Shown piece after piece: positions 1 to 10,929 of a stretch of DNA of 64,000 nucleotides. The notes under the pieces were generated by a model. That model made no database searches and was not told where the DNA came from. It was given only the letters and a program-made list of their open reading frames with translations. Source of the stretch: Heterobilharzia americana (Eukaryota; Platyhelminthes; Trematoda; Strigeidida; Schistosomatidae); NCBI GenBank assembly GCA_944470555.2, contig OX104127.1, positions 145,243,787 to 145,307,786 of the forward strand, read 5' to 3'. The translations under genes were made by a program, and so were the position numbers. Numbering within the stretch: the stretch's first letter is position 1; each line of letters starts with the position of its first letter.

Positions 1-660
1 CAATCCACCAACAACCTGGAACCGTTCCGCAAGACCTAAAAGCGAGCGCGAAGAAATCAACTGGTCTACACCAGTTCATGAAAAGATATTGGATATTGGA
101 TGGGTCTAGTTGCTAGAGCATAGTTAGTGGATAAACCAGGTGTATCAAGAATAGAGATTGCGGCTGGTAGGTAGAAGGGACTTGATGGTGAGGTCAGCAG
201 CGCCCTGAGTACGCCTATGGTGAACTACGCGAAATGACATGACTGTCTAGCAGTCTTCTGAATGAGTCTACCAGAAGACTATGACTTCATCCCGGAGTAG
301 TGCACTGCATAAAGAACATACTGTCAAAGAGGAAAGGTTGGGCCAAAGTGTGGTGTTACTTCTTTGATGTGCCATCCAAACTGGGTTTCATCCTGTCTAC
401 CTGCATGTTACGGACAAGGCAAGTTCGTTTGTGTGGTCTGCCTGACGGGTGACCTTGTATGCCATCGCATGGTTACCCCTGTTTTTGCCATGGCCCAAGG
501 CGAACAGGTTCGGATGTTTTGGTCTTTCAGAGTATGCCTTCCCCTTATTCCCTCAAATGGTTTTGTTGCAGATCTTTGTGTTATTCAGGGAGATTACAGT
601 CTCTCTTGAGTGTTGGGGGTGCTGCGGTGGCGAAGACATGTAGGCAAGGCCATACGTAGG
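1..660. repeat. Repeat-derived stretch left of the CR1-like LINE
   Basis: No coding region is supported here. Short open frames on the plus strand have no recognisable protein features. Bases 1-95 resemble 16776-16870 in the same orientation, sharing CCTGGAACCGTTCC and a following GCGAAGAAATCA-like block, so the left edge belongs to a dispersed repeat. The rest may be the decayed 3' end of the minus-strand LINE that begins near 660, but no reverse transcriptase residues could be followed below that point. Confidence 0.4.
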
Positions 661-663
661 ATT

Positions 664-1680
664 TTAAAACCGTGAGAAACAACGCAGGGATGGAGATACT
701 AAGCTGTCCACACAGGAAATGCAAAGTGGCATCGGCTCTGGCTGCCATGCTTTGTAGTTGCAGCCGGTATTCAGGGTGTCGAGGTTGAGCCCCAAGTCTC
801 TCTCCGCGGATGCTCTGCCGACAGCATGGTCGCTCAGCGTGCGTTGGAAGCTGGTCGTCCTTGCTTCACAGGTACTGATGTGCGCTGCTCCGCGCTTTCC
901 CAGACTGTAGTTCAAGCTGTTTTCCGTTGACTAGAGTTCAAGTTGTCGCAGGTCACTTTGTAGCCCTGTGGAGTTGGCCCCTTCGTTCGCCACTGTCCAT
1001 ACTTTAAAGCCATCGGTGAAGAGAAGATTGGGCAAGAGAATTTTGTGTGGCAGATCATTGTCAAAGGGCAGGGACAGAATTGGCCTTAGGATTGTTTTCT
1101 GGGATACCCCTGATGTCGGTTTTCTCCACCCTGACCGTGTTCTGTTTACCTCGGTGCAGAACTGCCTGCCTACTAGGTAGTCCTCGAACCAAGAGAGTGG
1201 CAGTTCATTTGTACCGGCCGACATGGTCATCTGAAGCAGGTCGGTGGGCGGAACACTGTCAAATCATTCGGCTAAGCCGAGAAAAACAGAATGTACTGGT
1301 TTTCTGTTGTCCCAGCCGCACCCAGTCGCCCAAGGTAGTTGCCAGCTTGGTAGTACGTTAATGACCACTCCTCAAGCCATACTGGTCACCATGCACAGTG
1401 CGTTCTTTTTAAGAAATTCCCAGATCTCGTCGGCCATAGGGGTTTCTAATACTTTAGGCCGATCGGTTTATAGCTGACAGGGCTTTTTCTGCTCGCCTCC
1501 ATCGGAGTTGGGTGTCAAGATCACACAATTCCACCCTTTGGAGGGTTCGCGCGGCTCCACCGAGCACTCAAAGAGGTCGCAGATTGGTTTTGCTAGCACC
1601 TCGGTGCAGTTTTTTAGGATCACCGGTCTCAGGTCGCAGTCGAGGGATTTGCCTGGGCGGAGCTCAGACGCTTTCTTCAA
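664..1680 (-). pseudogene. Reverse transcriptase of the CR1-like LINE (broken)
   Basis: The minus ORF 1680-1468 has LRPGKSLDCDLRPVILKN and then WNCVILTPN, equivalent to the LINE fingers segment KSPGPDGIHP with a following W-(K)-xxxIxP. The ORF 1230-931 has LVGRQF, TSGVSQ and ILRPILSLPFDNDLP, equivalent to [22 protein letters not shown]. It then has LLFTDGFKVW where FADD should be, so the catalytic aspartates are lost. The ORF 915-664 continues into the thumb (QRTLSDHAVGRASAERDLG). Frameshifts separate these blocks. It is clearly a LINE reverse transcriptase fossil. Confidence 0.75.
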
Positions 1681-2164
1681 ACTTTTTTTCTCGGACTGAG
1701 ATGTGGCAGAGGTATTTGTTGTTTACGATCAGATCAATGTTGTATCGAGTCAGTGTAGATTTAGTGTCAGTACTAAGTTGAGATCCGAAGTGTGAGCTAA
1801 GGGGCTCAGCTGGCTTTAGAATGCCAAGTACACCTCCATCAGGACGTGATAATACTCACTCCTTTGCTGATCAGCTTCCTTCATGACATGAAGGGATACG
1901 GGTTTTCGAGGCCACTTTCCAACTTCCTCTCCACGCTTACTTGATAGCTAAGCCCGTCGCTAAGGCCTATTATGTTGCAGTGGTCGCGAATTCTTTTATA
2001 GTTCAAGGTGTCAAACTCTGTGTGCTGAAAGCTACTCAAACCAAGCCTGCTTCTTGGTCCGACGTAGCCCCTCTGTCCCGTGCCTAAGCCTTCAGGCTCT
2101 CACTGACGGTTACCTCTGGCACACTGTGACTGATGGCTGTAACGATTATTTCCTCCACCCGTAC

Positions 2165-3031
2165 TCAGTGTTCATCTATTGTGAGATGAATCCAGTCTAC
2201 CGGCCGTGATGTTTTCATAAGGTAATCTCTTGTGGCCTCAGTGACGGCCTCACTGTAGCGGGGAAGGGTGCCGGGAGTCTCCGGTTGCACAGCCTCCTTA
2301 GTAACCATAGAGAAAGTTATTGCTGCATGGTCACCGAGACCAAAAAGGGGCTGGATACAAATATCCTCATTGAGGTCATTGTCCACCAGAACGTAGTTTG
2401 GGCACGGTGCATATCCATCGTGTGTCATAACCCGCTATTTCTGAGAGACCAGCAATCTTAAGTTCATCCTTCGGCTTCCGACTGAAGGATCCGGAGTACC
2501 TTACCTCCATCTCGAAGATGGACGGGACGTTGAAGTCGCCAGTGATGACTGCAGATCTGCAATCTGCAGCGGTAGCCTCCAAGACCGCCTTGATCAACAT
2601 TTTCTTGTGCGTAGGGGGGATAGTAGGGACCCATATATGACCCCGACCACGTGTTTGATGTGACTGGAGGCGAAGTAGTACCACAAAGATTCTAGGGTCC
2701 GGGTCGGGGTTGTGTTGCTGACCGCTATTGCCGTCATACAGGAGCTCACGCATGGAGCCAGCCTCCTCACTCTGAGCCGTCTGCCTTTGCGGAAGAGCTG
2801 CATGCCAGTGACATGCATTCGTCTGTCGAAAATGTCCAGTGAGAGCCGGGACTCGAGGACGAATATGATGTCGGCGTGCAAGCGTTCACCCGGATTCTTT
2901 ATCTCCGTTGCTTTCCCTCTTAGTCCCTTAACCTTGTTGTGCATAAATTTTAGGGTGTCTGACGACAGGATAGCACTGGCTGCGTAATCTCGTGGGGGAA
3001 ACACTCGGATGGTTGAGTTGAGGAAAGCCAC
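2165..3031 (-). pseudogene. AP endonuclease domain of the CR1-like LINE (broken)
   Basis: This would have nicked target DNA for target-primed reverse transcription. The N-terminal part (minus ORF 3031-2594) contains NKVKGLRG followed by ADIIFVLESRLS, matching the endonuclease pattern in which the catalytic Glu follows a hydrophobic strand. The next frame (2753-2376) has SAVITGDFNVPS, the GDFN box. The third (2428-2165) has the GLGDHAAITF segment, equivalent to the catalytic SDH box with Gly for Ser. The three parts lie in different frames, so frameshifts have inactivated the protein. Confidence 0.7.
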
Positions 3032-3336
3032 TCCTCACATGACTGGCATCGCTCCGTTTTTTGGAGGGTTGCTTCCAACTTGTACGGGACGGCAGCAGCA
3101 AAAGCTTCGCTACTCGATGTATCTAACTCACCGACCAACGCATGCAGGATAAGTACCGGCTTCAGAGGTCTTGGCGGTTGCCTTCTCTGCTTTTGCCTAG
3201 TGGGTCTTGGATTATTCCCCCAGGCGTACTAAGCCGCCCACACGGTCTTCCGCTTCATGCCACATGTTTGGAACGCCGGTGAGGGGGGAATGTAAGTCGA
3301 GTTGTATAGCGAGTAGTCTAGGAGCAGGGATGAACT

Positions 3337-4330
3337 TCAGATGCGTTGGCCTCTGGAGTCTGGTGACGCTGTTAGCTGGTGCATTATCGGTTTCAGCTCT
3401 GCTTGAAGGTCTTTACATTTTCGGACGTCGCGGAGGCACCGATTTTCAGCAGACCAATCACTCAGCTGTTCCGTGGTCCCACGTATAACCACAGTGTTAT
3501 CTTTGTTCTGATCGCCAACCGCTGGTTTTCTCTCCCTCTCCTTTGAGGGCCACAGTTCATCAGCCCTGGCCCTACTTTTGCAGGCTTTGACAGTGTCCGG
3601 TCGGCGTGGGGGAAGAAGGGCGCCTTCAGCCTCTTTAACCACACTCAAAGATACAGCTAGGTGGGTGGCTCTTCTTGAGGCACCCGACCTCCTCAAGGAA
3701 AGTGATGCAGTGTCCCAGGAAGGACGGGAGCTCCGACAGTCGGCCGTCATTCGGCAATCAAACCGCTCACCCTTGACCAACTATAAATCTGCCGATACAT
3801 CGGCGTTAGACAAGATCATTTCAGCCCCCCTGTGGCTCGCGTTTGCCACGGGTGATTTACCCGACTTTTCAGTAGGTTTGTTGAGTATCTCTCCTGGTAG
3901 TTTCTCGGGCAAAGTGTCTAGGACATTTTGGCTGGGTTTCGCCATGGGTCCGGCTGACAGTGTCTTTTCCATGAGCTTGGTGTTCTCCGCGGTCACCTAT
4001 GAGACACGGAAGCCTAACCTGATATAGTCTTCATGAGTGGTGGTGTGCGCATAGCTAAAGACCTAGCTTTGCTTTCAGGTTCCTTTGTTTCATCCTTTGA
4101 TGCTGACCTTACCTTGTAAGGGAACTTTGATGGATTTTATGGGGTGCAGAGTGTCTTCCTCGGGTCCTCCGTATGGAGCGAGAGGGCCCCCTGCATTTTG
4201 AACAAGTGTACCGGAAGCATATGCATGGTGGCTGCTTCATCAGCTTGTAATACCATCGGAGTGCTTTTCTATCGCAATGGCCACGTGCCCATTGGTGACG
4301 TAGGTTGCGTACGAATGCCTCATGAACCAC
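3337..4330 (-). pseudogene. ORF1-like region of the CR1-like LINE (broken)
   Basis: Three minus-strand open segments (4330-4109, 3996-3781, 3780-3337) sit just upstream of the endonuclease, the usual place of a LINE ORF1. The first segment has FRYTCSKC, suggesting part of a cysteine-containing finger. The last is rich in Arg, Lys, Glu and Ser, with stretches such as RRSGASRRATH, which would suit a nucleic-acid-binding ORF1 product. No known ORF1 domain is firmly recognisable. The segments are separated by stops, so no intact protein can be made. Confidence 0.45.
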
Positions 4331-4344
4331 CGACAGGGCTTCAG

Positions 4345-6025
4345 TGCAAATACTGCAGCCATTCAGTCTTACGGTGCAGCCTTCTTTCCTCGGAGATGCT
4401 GGTTTGGTTTACGGTGAACTGCTTGTGGCTGCCTTATTCCCCAGCCTGTCATTCGTCTTCCCTCTTTAGGCATGGTCTGATTCCCACCGAAATTAGGATG
4501 TTTCCCGGGGAGTGATCGTCAAAGAGGACCGAAAGCTGAGGCAGTTGGGTGGCTAAAACAACCCAGAACCGCTGCCTGAAGGCAGATTGGTAGGTTCAAG
4601 GAATCAGTAATGCTCATCTTTTCCTGTTGATAAGTACGTTGATGAATACGCAACAGCCAAGTATGTGCACAACAGCCTTGCAAAGGTTCGGTTTTGATGG
4701 ACTGAGTGTTCCAAGTGGGCGTTTCCAGTGTAGATCCGTCCCAAAAATGGAAGACAGGAGCAGTACACTTCATTATTGGAAGGGCGCGCGCATCTAACCC
4801 CTCTTGAAGGTACCAGGGGGGCTGCAGCAACTGAAGGAAGGGAGTTCCAAAGTTCATAAACTCTAACAGCAAAAGAGTTAGTACGAATTAGTGTACCTGC
4901 TCTCTCACGCTCTACTATTAACGGGAGGCCCTATAAGGTGGCTTTCCTGACTGAAGCTTTAAACTAATCTGTCAGGATGACGGAGAACTTGGATAACGCC
5001 ACGCGACATGATCACATCCCCTGTGCTCCAGTAGATACGGCAAATTTAGCCATTCACCTGCTGTAGTTATGGTCAACTTGGCTACCCGAGAGACTTCGGC
5101 TAAACTGTTAGGACATACTGCTACTTGCTGCTATATGACCTGACGTAAATATGCAAATAATTTATTCTCCACCGTGCGCTATTTTTAGCGAAGGACAAGC
5201 ATTCGCTTGAATTCGATTTTTCCATCTTCCTTGCTGCCGATTCCAATTTGGAGGCTGATTAATGAGCGATTTGAAAATCTTTACGATTACCTGGGTTTTC
5301 TTGATTTAGTTACGCCCAAAAACCGAAGTTGGAGTAGAACGGTCGAAACTCCCCATCCACTTTAGAAGCTGTGACCCAAGGCAGAGAAGGACGCTGAAGT
5401 CTGAGTCTTCAACTGCTGTGAAATGGCTATAAAATACGACAGGAGATCGTTGTTCTAAAACTCCACGGGGGATCTGATGTATTTTTGGTAAGGAGATATA
5501 AATACAAGGGGGAAATGCCACCGACTCTCAGTGACGAAAACGAATTCATCGGGTACGATTCTCCAGAAGACATGAGAAAGTTCCATAGACTGCAAACCTG
5601 GTGGAACTGCTTAATATGTGCGATGAAATCAATAGGAACCGAATGATCACGCTGTCAGCAGGCGACATCTGGAGATGATGGTTCGTTTGTCTGTCTGCCG
5701 TATGAACTTGTTTGTTCCCTGAGGGTCAAATAGCCATTACATAGCGACGAGTTATATTCAAGCCGGGTGAAAAATTACGTGAATAGAGCAGTGAAATAAC
5801 AAAAGTAGGTTGTTTCGCAAGAGTTGAAACCGTCCAGTAAACAAGGGCATAAAACTCATGACAAGAAAATGAATGTCTATCGTTAAAATGGGGGAAACTA
5901 TGGAGAAGAAAGAGGTTGCAGGTTAAAATGTGAAAGTTGTGGTAGAAAACTTCACAAAGAACGTGTTGACACTTTTATAGACCAAGGTAGACAAAGCAGA
6001 TGCACACATTTCCTTTGAACATATT
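4345..6025. other. Stretch without a recognisable gene
   Basis: Short open frames at 4519-4872 (minus) and 5306-5521 (minus) have no known motifs. The part at 5040-5110, read on the minus strand, shares the block CTACAGCAGGTGA with plus-strand 16740-16752, so at least the segment near 5.1 kb is a dispersed repeat. Part of 4345-5110 may be the 5' untranslated region of the CR1-like LINE. Confidence 0.4.
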
Positions 6026-6182
6026 ATTTATTATTATTAGTCCCTTGGGTTCCTAGTGGGACAGAGCTTCAGTAGCACGTCTCCAGTGCGCTCTGTTCTC
6101 TGAAATCTTTTGAACCTGGCTCCACGACAGCCCACAAGCTCTCATTTCCTCCTCGCACGATCTCCTCCATATCACCCTCACC

Positions 6183-8021
6183 TCAGACGCCCAACTCGTT
6201 GCTTCCCATGGGGATTCCACTCGAGCAACTCGCCTGGCGCGTGATGTCCCCAGTTGGCCTTCTCAGTGTATGCCCAATCCATCTCCACTTCCTTCTGCAT
6301 ATTTCCTGAGCGATAGGTTCTTGGTTGGTTCGTTCCGAGAGCTCCTCCTTGCTTATTCTTTCTGGCCATCTGATCTTCAGTGGCCAGCCAGCGTAGACAG
6401 TTGTTGATGAATGTCTGTAGTTTATTGGAAATGCCTCTCGTAATGCGTCAACTTTCTGAACCATACAGAAGCACTGACTTGATATTGGTGTTGAAAATCC
6501 GGACCTTGTTCCACATGCTGAGTGCAGAAGATCTCCACGCTGGTTTCAGGTTAATGAACACCTGTCTTGCTCTTCCGATTCTGACTTTGACATCCTCGTC
6601 TGTCCCGCCACCTGTAGTTGAAACAGTGCTTCTTAGATAGGTGAAGGAGGTTACTTCCTTTAAGTTTCTCCCGTTCATGGTGACTGGAGTTTGTTGTTGT
6701 TGGTGGTGGTGAGGTATCTTCATCACCTCTGTCTTCTATATATCCACTTGAAGTCCCGTCTTCGCTGCCTCTTCTATCAACTTGTTAGTTTTCGCCTGTA
6801 GATCTTCAAGTTTATGTGACATCAGGCACAAGTCATCACTGGCGAAATCCAAGTCTTCTAGGTTCTTTTCCGCAGTCCAGCCAGCGTATCCCCCTCTTCT
6901 CGCTCCCCGCTGTTTGCTGCTTGATCCAGTCGACCACAATCAAGAATATCATGGGGGATAGTAGGCAACCTTGTTTCACTCCTGTCTTCACTTCAAAGGC
7001 ATCACTGAGCTTCCCATTGTGGATTACTTGGCATGTGGCATCTCCATATAGTTGTTGAATGAGGCGGATAAACGTTTGCGGTACTCCGCAGTAATGAAGC
7101 AGTTTCCAAATTACTTCTTGGTCGACGCTGCCGAAGGCCTTTTCAAAGTCGATAAGGTTGAGGTAGGGAGCTGATTGCCATTCTATGCTCTGTTCTATGA
7201 TGATGCGAAGCGTCGCAATTTGGTCGGCACATGATTTGTACTTCCTGAAGCCTGCCTGTTCCGGTCGTAGTTTTGAATCCAGTGCATCCTTAAGCCTCTC
7301 CGGGATGATGCGGCTTAATATTTTACTTGGGGTGGACAGTAGAGTGATTCCGCGCCAGTTCTTGCAAACACTGAGGTCTCCCTTCTTCGGCAGTTTGACC
7401 AGGTAAACCTTCTTCCAATTAATGGCCAGGTACCTTCTCTTCCTTCCACACCTTCTGCAATAGTGGTGTGAACATGTCCGCCGTTGTCTCTGCGTCTGCT
7501 CTCAATGCTTCTGGCGGGATCCCATCCTTTGTTTCTCTTCTTTCGTGATTAAATTCCCGTCATCATCTTTTATTGCTTTCGTCTGCGTTGATCTCCTCCC
7601 AGATAGCAACCTGGTTATTTGATACAAGGTTGTCAGGTCTCTTTTACCTGCAGCCTGTTCTGCTTCACTTGCCAGCCTCTCGTAGAAGTGTCTTTTGTCT
7701 TTCCGCGCACTCTTCTTCACTTCTTTGCCTAGTGTTTTATACATTGTGTTCAGTTCCTCTTGTCGTTGAGCATCCTTGCACTGGTTTATCTTCTGTTTCA
7801 CCATCCTCCTCTCCCTCCTCTATCAGCTTCCATATATCCATTGAGATCCATTCCTTGTCTTCTTTCTTCTTCCTTCCTAATACGGCTGTGCAGGTTCCTT
7901 CCCAAATCTCTTTCAAAGACTTCCAGTGTTCTTCCACACAGGTTTCTTCAGGGATGTTCCTCGATATCTCCCATTTTGTCTTGATGGCTGGCTGCCTTGA
8001 GGATTTCCTTCGTAGTTTCAT
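6183..8021 (-). pseudogene. Reverse transcriptase and C-terminal region of RTE copy 1
   Basis: The minus ORF 8021-7737 covers the linker (REEP-like KWEISRNIPEETCVEEHWKS) and 7804-7502 the next part (RKDKRHFYERLASEAEQAA). The catalytic box reads LDFASDDLCLMSHKLEDLQ in the ORF 6939-6736, where intact relatives have FADDLCLM; an extra Ser interrupts the aspartates. The C-terminal ORF 6464-6183 has [13 protein letters not shown] and [12 protein letters not shown], the WxGH box found at the end of RTE proteins. Frames change several times, so this is a fossil. Confidence 0.8.
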
Positions 8022-8156
8022 CCTTCAGTTTCCGAGTGTTCTACTTGAACTGTGGTCTATCACCAGCTTCCTTGAAGGCTTTTAACTTGATTTGGAAGGT
8101 TCCTTGCACTAGATAGTGGTCTGAACCTACATCTGCTCGTCTTCTTGACCTTGTGT

Positions 8157-9045
8157 TCAGTAGACTGCGTCTCCATTGTCTTGAGATTGAGATAAAGTCG
8201 ATCTGATTCTTAGTGTGTCCTGGTATCTGATGAAATCCATGTCGCTCGCCTTGTGGATATCTTTGTGCCTGAACACACTGCCTCCAATCACCAAATCACT
8301 GAATGCACGGAATTCTGCAAACAATTCTCCATTCTCGTTCATCACCTCACTGAGTGCTTCTTGACCCATGGTTAGTTCTCTTCTTGTGTTGTCCCCACCC
8401 GGTTTGGCATTCATGTCACCCATTAGAGTTTTGATATCGCCAACTGACGTCTTGTCCAGTGTTGATTGAAGTTGTCTGTAGAATTCCTCCTTTTTCTCTT
8501 CACCTGCATTATTTGTAGGTGCATAGCACTGTATGATTGTGACCTTCCTTCCTTTTGAGTTGAATCTTGCTGCCATGATCCTGGAGCGGATTGGATCCCA
8601 CTGCATAGGAGCCTTCAACGCTCTTGGGGACAGCATGATAGCCACTCGAAAACTCAGTGTGCTCGTGGTTGTCGTCTGGGTGACCGGAGTAGATTATTGA
8701 TTCTCCAGTTGACAGTTTGCAGAGTCCACACCCATTCCATCTGCTTTTGCAAATCCCAAGCACTTCAGTGTGATACCTTCTCATCTCTTTTGCAACCTGG
8801 GCTGCCTTGCTGGGCTCAAACATCGTGCGGACATTCCGTGTCCCCACGTTTACTTTCGCTTTCATCGAGAGAAGACACATCGGCCAATCGGCTTCCCGAA
8901 GGCTTTCACCAACTGGCGTCATTTCGCCTCTCCGATTCCAGCGGGGAATAAGTTTGTTTTCATTTTTTATATTTTGTTTGTGCTTTGAAGTTTGTTTAGC
9001 GGTTAGATTTGTTTTCCGGGGTAGGGTTGCTAGCCCTATGCCCAA
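8157..9045 (-). pseudogene. Endonuclease domain of RTE copy 1
   Basis: APE-type endonuclease of the RTE clade. Minus-strand residues include NVRTMFEPSKAAQVAKEMR, then EVLGICKSRWNGCG, the catalytic-Glu region in which the usual Glu of CESRW is replaced by Lys. Further on come DIKTLMGDMNAKPGGDN, the GDxNA box, and SDLVIGGSVFRHKDIHKA, the region preceding the final His box. Two frames are needed to read it, so a frameshift near 8600 breaks it. The E-to-K change would be expected to destroy activity. Confidence 0.8.
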
Positions 9046-9117
9046 CCTTCCCTCTTTACCCGGGCTTAGGATCTGCTAGTAACTAGTGAACTAGTTAACC
9101 AGGCGAGGTTAAGCCCC

Positions 9118-9189
9118 TAGCAGAGCGTGGTTTCGATCCACGGACCCCTGGGTTATGGGCACAGCACGCTTCCACTGTGCCACTCTGCG
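9118..9189 (-). tRNA. Initiator-methionine-tRNA-like sequence (CAT anticodon), diverged
   Basis: Read on the minus strand, the 72 nt align with animal initiator tRNA-Met. The anticodon loop is CCCATAA between CTGTG and CCCAG, the T arm CGTGG-ATCGAAA-CCACG is perfectly paired, and the acceptor is CGCAGAG / CTCTGCT with discriminator A. Mismatches occur at pair 1:72 (C-T), at one D-stem pair (A12-C23) and at one anticodon-stem pair (T30-C40). No run of T follows the 3' end. It is either a diverged gene or, more likely, a pseudogene. The 5' end of RTE copy 1 begins only about 12 bp downstream of its 3' end. Confidence 0.65.
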
Positions 9190-9194
9190 CCACT

Positions 9195-10920
9195 TTGAAC
9201 ATATGGGTCCTGTTTTCTTGTGTTGATACCTATAGCTTCGGCTATGCATATGGAACGAAGTGGTGTACGTTTGAAAAGATTGCAAGGGGCACAGTATTTC
9301 ACAGGAAAGACGTGACCCACCCTGATCAAATTTCCACCACCTACTAAATGCAAGAGAGTTGTACTGTTAATATGTTTGATACTGTGAGCGTTACTTGAAA
9401 CGGCAGCTGCTTATGTTCCGTGTCCTTAACGGGGATTTGATAGATCATTCCCTCCACGTTTCTGTGCCTGACCATGAAGCAGCATCTCAGTGAGTCTGAA
9501 AGCCATGTGGCGACAGTGCCCGAAATGATTATTCCTGTTTACTGTGACTTTGAACCTTTCTTGCAATTTCTGTTTCACTGGATCAGAAAACCACCATCTA
9601 CATTTATTTCACTGTTACTTGTAGCAGCTGGTGGCCAAGCTTCTTTTAAGATTATAGTTTTCTGCACGGAGTGGACAGTGAGTAGATTTAATGCATATCG
9701 GGTTGACAGTCGCAACTGGTCGGAGGTTGGAACTGGATTGGTATGGGAATAGGTGAAGTTCTTGGCCATTCATTCGTTAAAGAACAGCTGTTTATGACCA
9801 GCAGTCAGTAGAACATAAGTGACATATCAGTGGGGGTGTCAAAATAGAAAAACGAATTCTCCTATACAATAAGTCTTACATGAAAGCTACCAGTTTACGG
9901 GCATCATCATGCTGATAATGCCGAAGGAAAACAGCCGTTGGATACTTATTCGTGATACAATAGTCACGCCTGTGAAGCTCATGGTAACTTCAGCATTACC
10001 TTCACACAGCAAATGGATGGGAGTATAACGTCCCTTCACACATATGGAGGACGTGTGAATTCAGATTTTTACCGTTGTTCTTGTGCTGTGTAGGCGACAG
10101 CAAAGCCATACAATATTCAGCAGCTGTGTTACAAATAGTCAGCGTAGCTGGTCTGCATACTCAGTTGGTTATCTGATTACTGCCAGTGTGATTGCATTTA
10201 ATCAAGGATTAGAAATGAATTCTTCACAAGGCGACCTGGGGATACTCTTCGTTTTTGAGAAGTCAAGGTGTGAGCAAGCTTCTAGAGTGCCCAGCCTAGA
10301 ATCCGGAGGTTACTGACCGAGCCCCACTGCGGCACAGGCTTTCTTTTCACCATCGCCAACAACTCACTATTATTGCGTCTCCACATGGAGATATGCAGAT
10401 TTCATTATGCAAACCTATCCAATGCAGCCTTGATTCGACAGTAAGGCCTGAATTACTCTTTTTTGGCAGTCAATAGGTAGCGGTCCAGGCCACTGTAGAG
10501 TTGAGATAATACTGAAACCGGCAGATGGTTTCATGTGAGCTTCTTATAGCTGCAAGCCGGTCGATTATTTTTCGTGTCAACTTCTTAAAACTGCATTCAG
10601 AGGAATGCATGCACTAATATCATGTTCCTACCACTTTTACATAACCTGAAATCGGGGTTGAAAAGGCCTGTCGAAATAAATGTGGTTTACGATCACTCTG
10701 GAGCCACTTCAGGGCTGTGTATGGCACTCATGCAAAAACGTTATGGGGACAAGGTCATTAAATTTGGAGAGAAAGCTTTTGATTTGAGGAAGCTCGTTCA
10801 TCGAGTAGAAAGTAAGCCTGAGGCAAGCATCTTGAAAGTAACGTCACAGTGTTGAAAGGTGTGTCGTTTGTAAAAATTTGAACGCAGAGGTGTTTTTTGC
10901 AAACATTATTTTTTCCCTAC
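9195..10920. other. Unassigned stretch with isolated open frames
   Basis: No family could be recognised. Open frames occur at 9474-9752, 10083-10316 and 10622-10855 on the plus strand. The first two have no motif. The region lies between RTE copy 1 and the 3' end of the Gypsy remnant and may contain the decayed Gypsy 3' LTR, but no LTR ends could be identified. Confidence 0.3.
10622..10855 (+). other. Open frame of 77 codons with protein-like composition, not recognised
   Basis: The frame encodes a mixed, soluble-looking peptide (KRPVEINVVYDHSGATSG, then ALMQKRYGDKVIKFGEKAF), unlike the low-complexity frames nearby. There is no homologue I can name, no clear splice sites and no gene neighbour. 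It could be a decayed transposon fragment or a lone exon. Function unknown. Confidence 0.25.
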
Positions 10921-10929
10921 TATTTCACA

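Larger units (their letters stand above)
660..4340 (-). mobile_element. CR1-like non-LTR retrotransposon, decayed, minus strand
   Basis: Read on the minus strand, the order is an ORF1-like region (about 4330-3340), an AP-type endonuclease (about 3030-2370) and a reverse transcriptase (about 1680-660). This is the layout of CR1/jockey-type LINEs such as schistosome SR1-like elements. The reading frame is broken by many stops and frameshifts, and the catalytic reverse transcriptase box is mutated, so the copy is dead. It is richer in G and C than the AT-rich single-copy regions further right. The family name rests on domain order and residue patterns, not on alignment. Confidence 0.7.
6029..9105 (-). 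mobile_element. RTE-type (SR2-like) non-LTR retrotransposon, copy 1, nearly full length but broken
   Basis: On the minus strand the element starts near 9105, in a sequence (AGGCGAGGTT end) shared with copy 4, and ends near 6029 in TTGGGA followed by a short AT-rich (TAA/TTA) tail. Order: endonuclease (about 8860-8160), linker, reverse transcriptase (about 7500-6800) and C-terminal region (about 6726-6180). The endonuclease begins with VNVGTRNVRTMFEP, typical of the proteins often mislabelled craniofacial development protein 2-like. Stops and frameshifts throughout make it non-autonomous now. Two other long segments, one minus ORF of 178 aa (9045-8509) and one of 162 aa (8645-8157), are parts of it. 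Confidence 0.85.

Noticed and set aside
3578..4027. 149-codon plus-strand frame
   Set aside because: Antisense of the ORF1-like region of the CR1-like LINE. No motif of its own.
7573..8085. 170-codon plus-strand frame with Ser/Leu-rich segments
   Set aside because: Antisense of the RTE copy 1 linker and reverse transcriptase; the minus strand carries the recognisable motifs.
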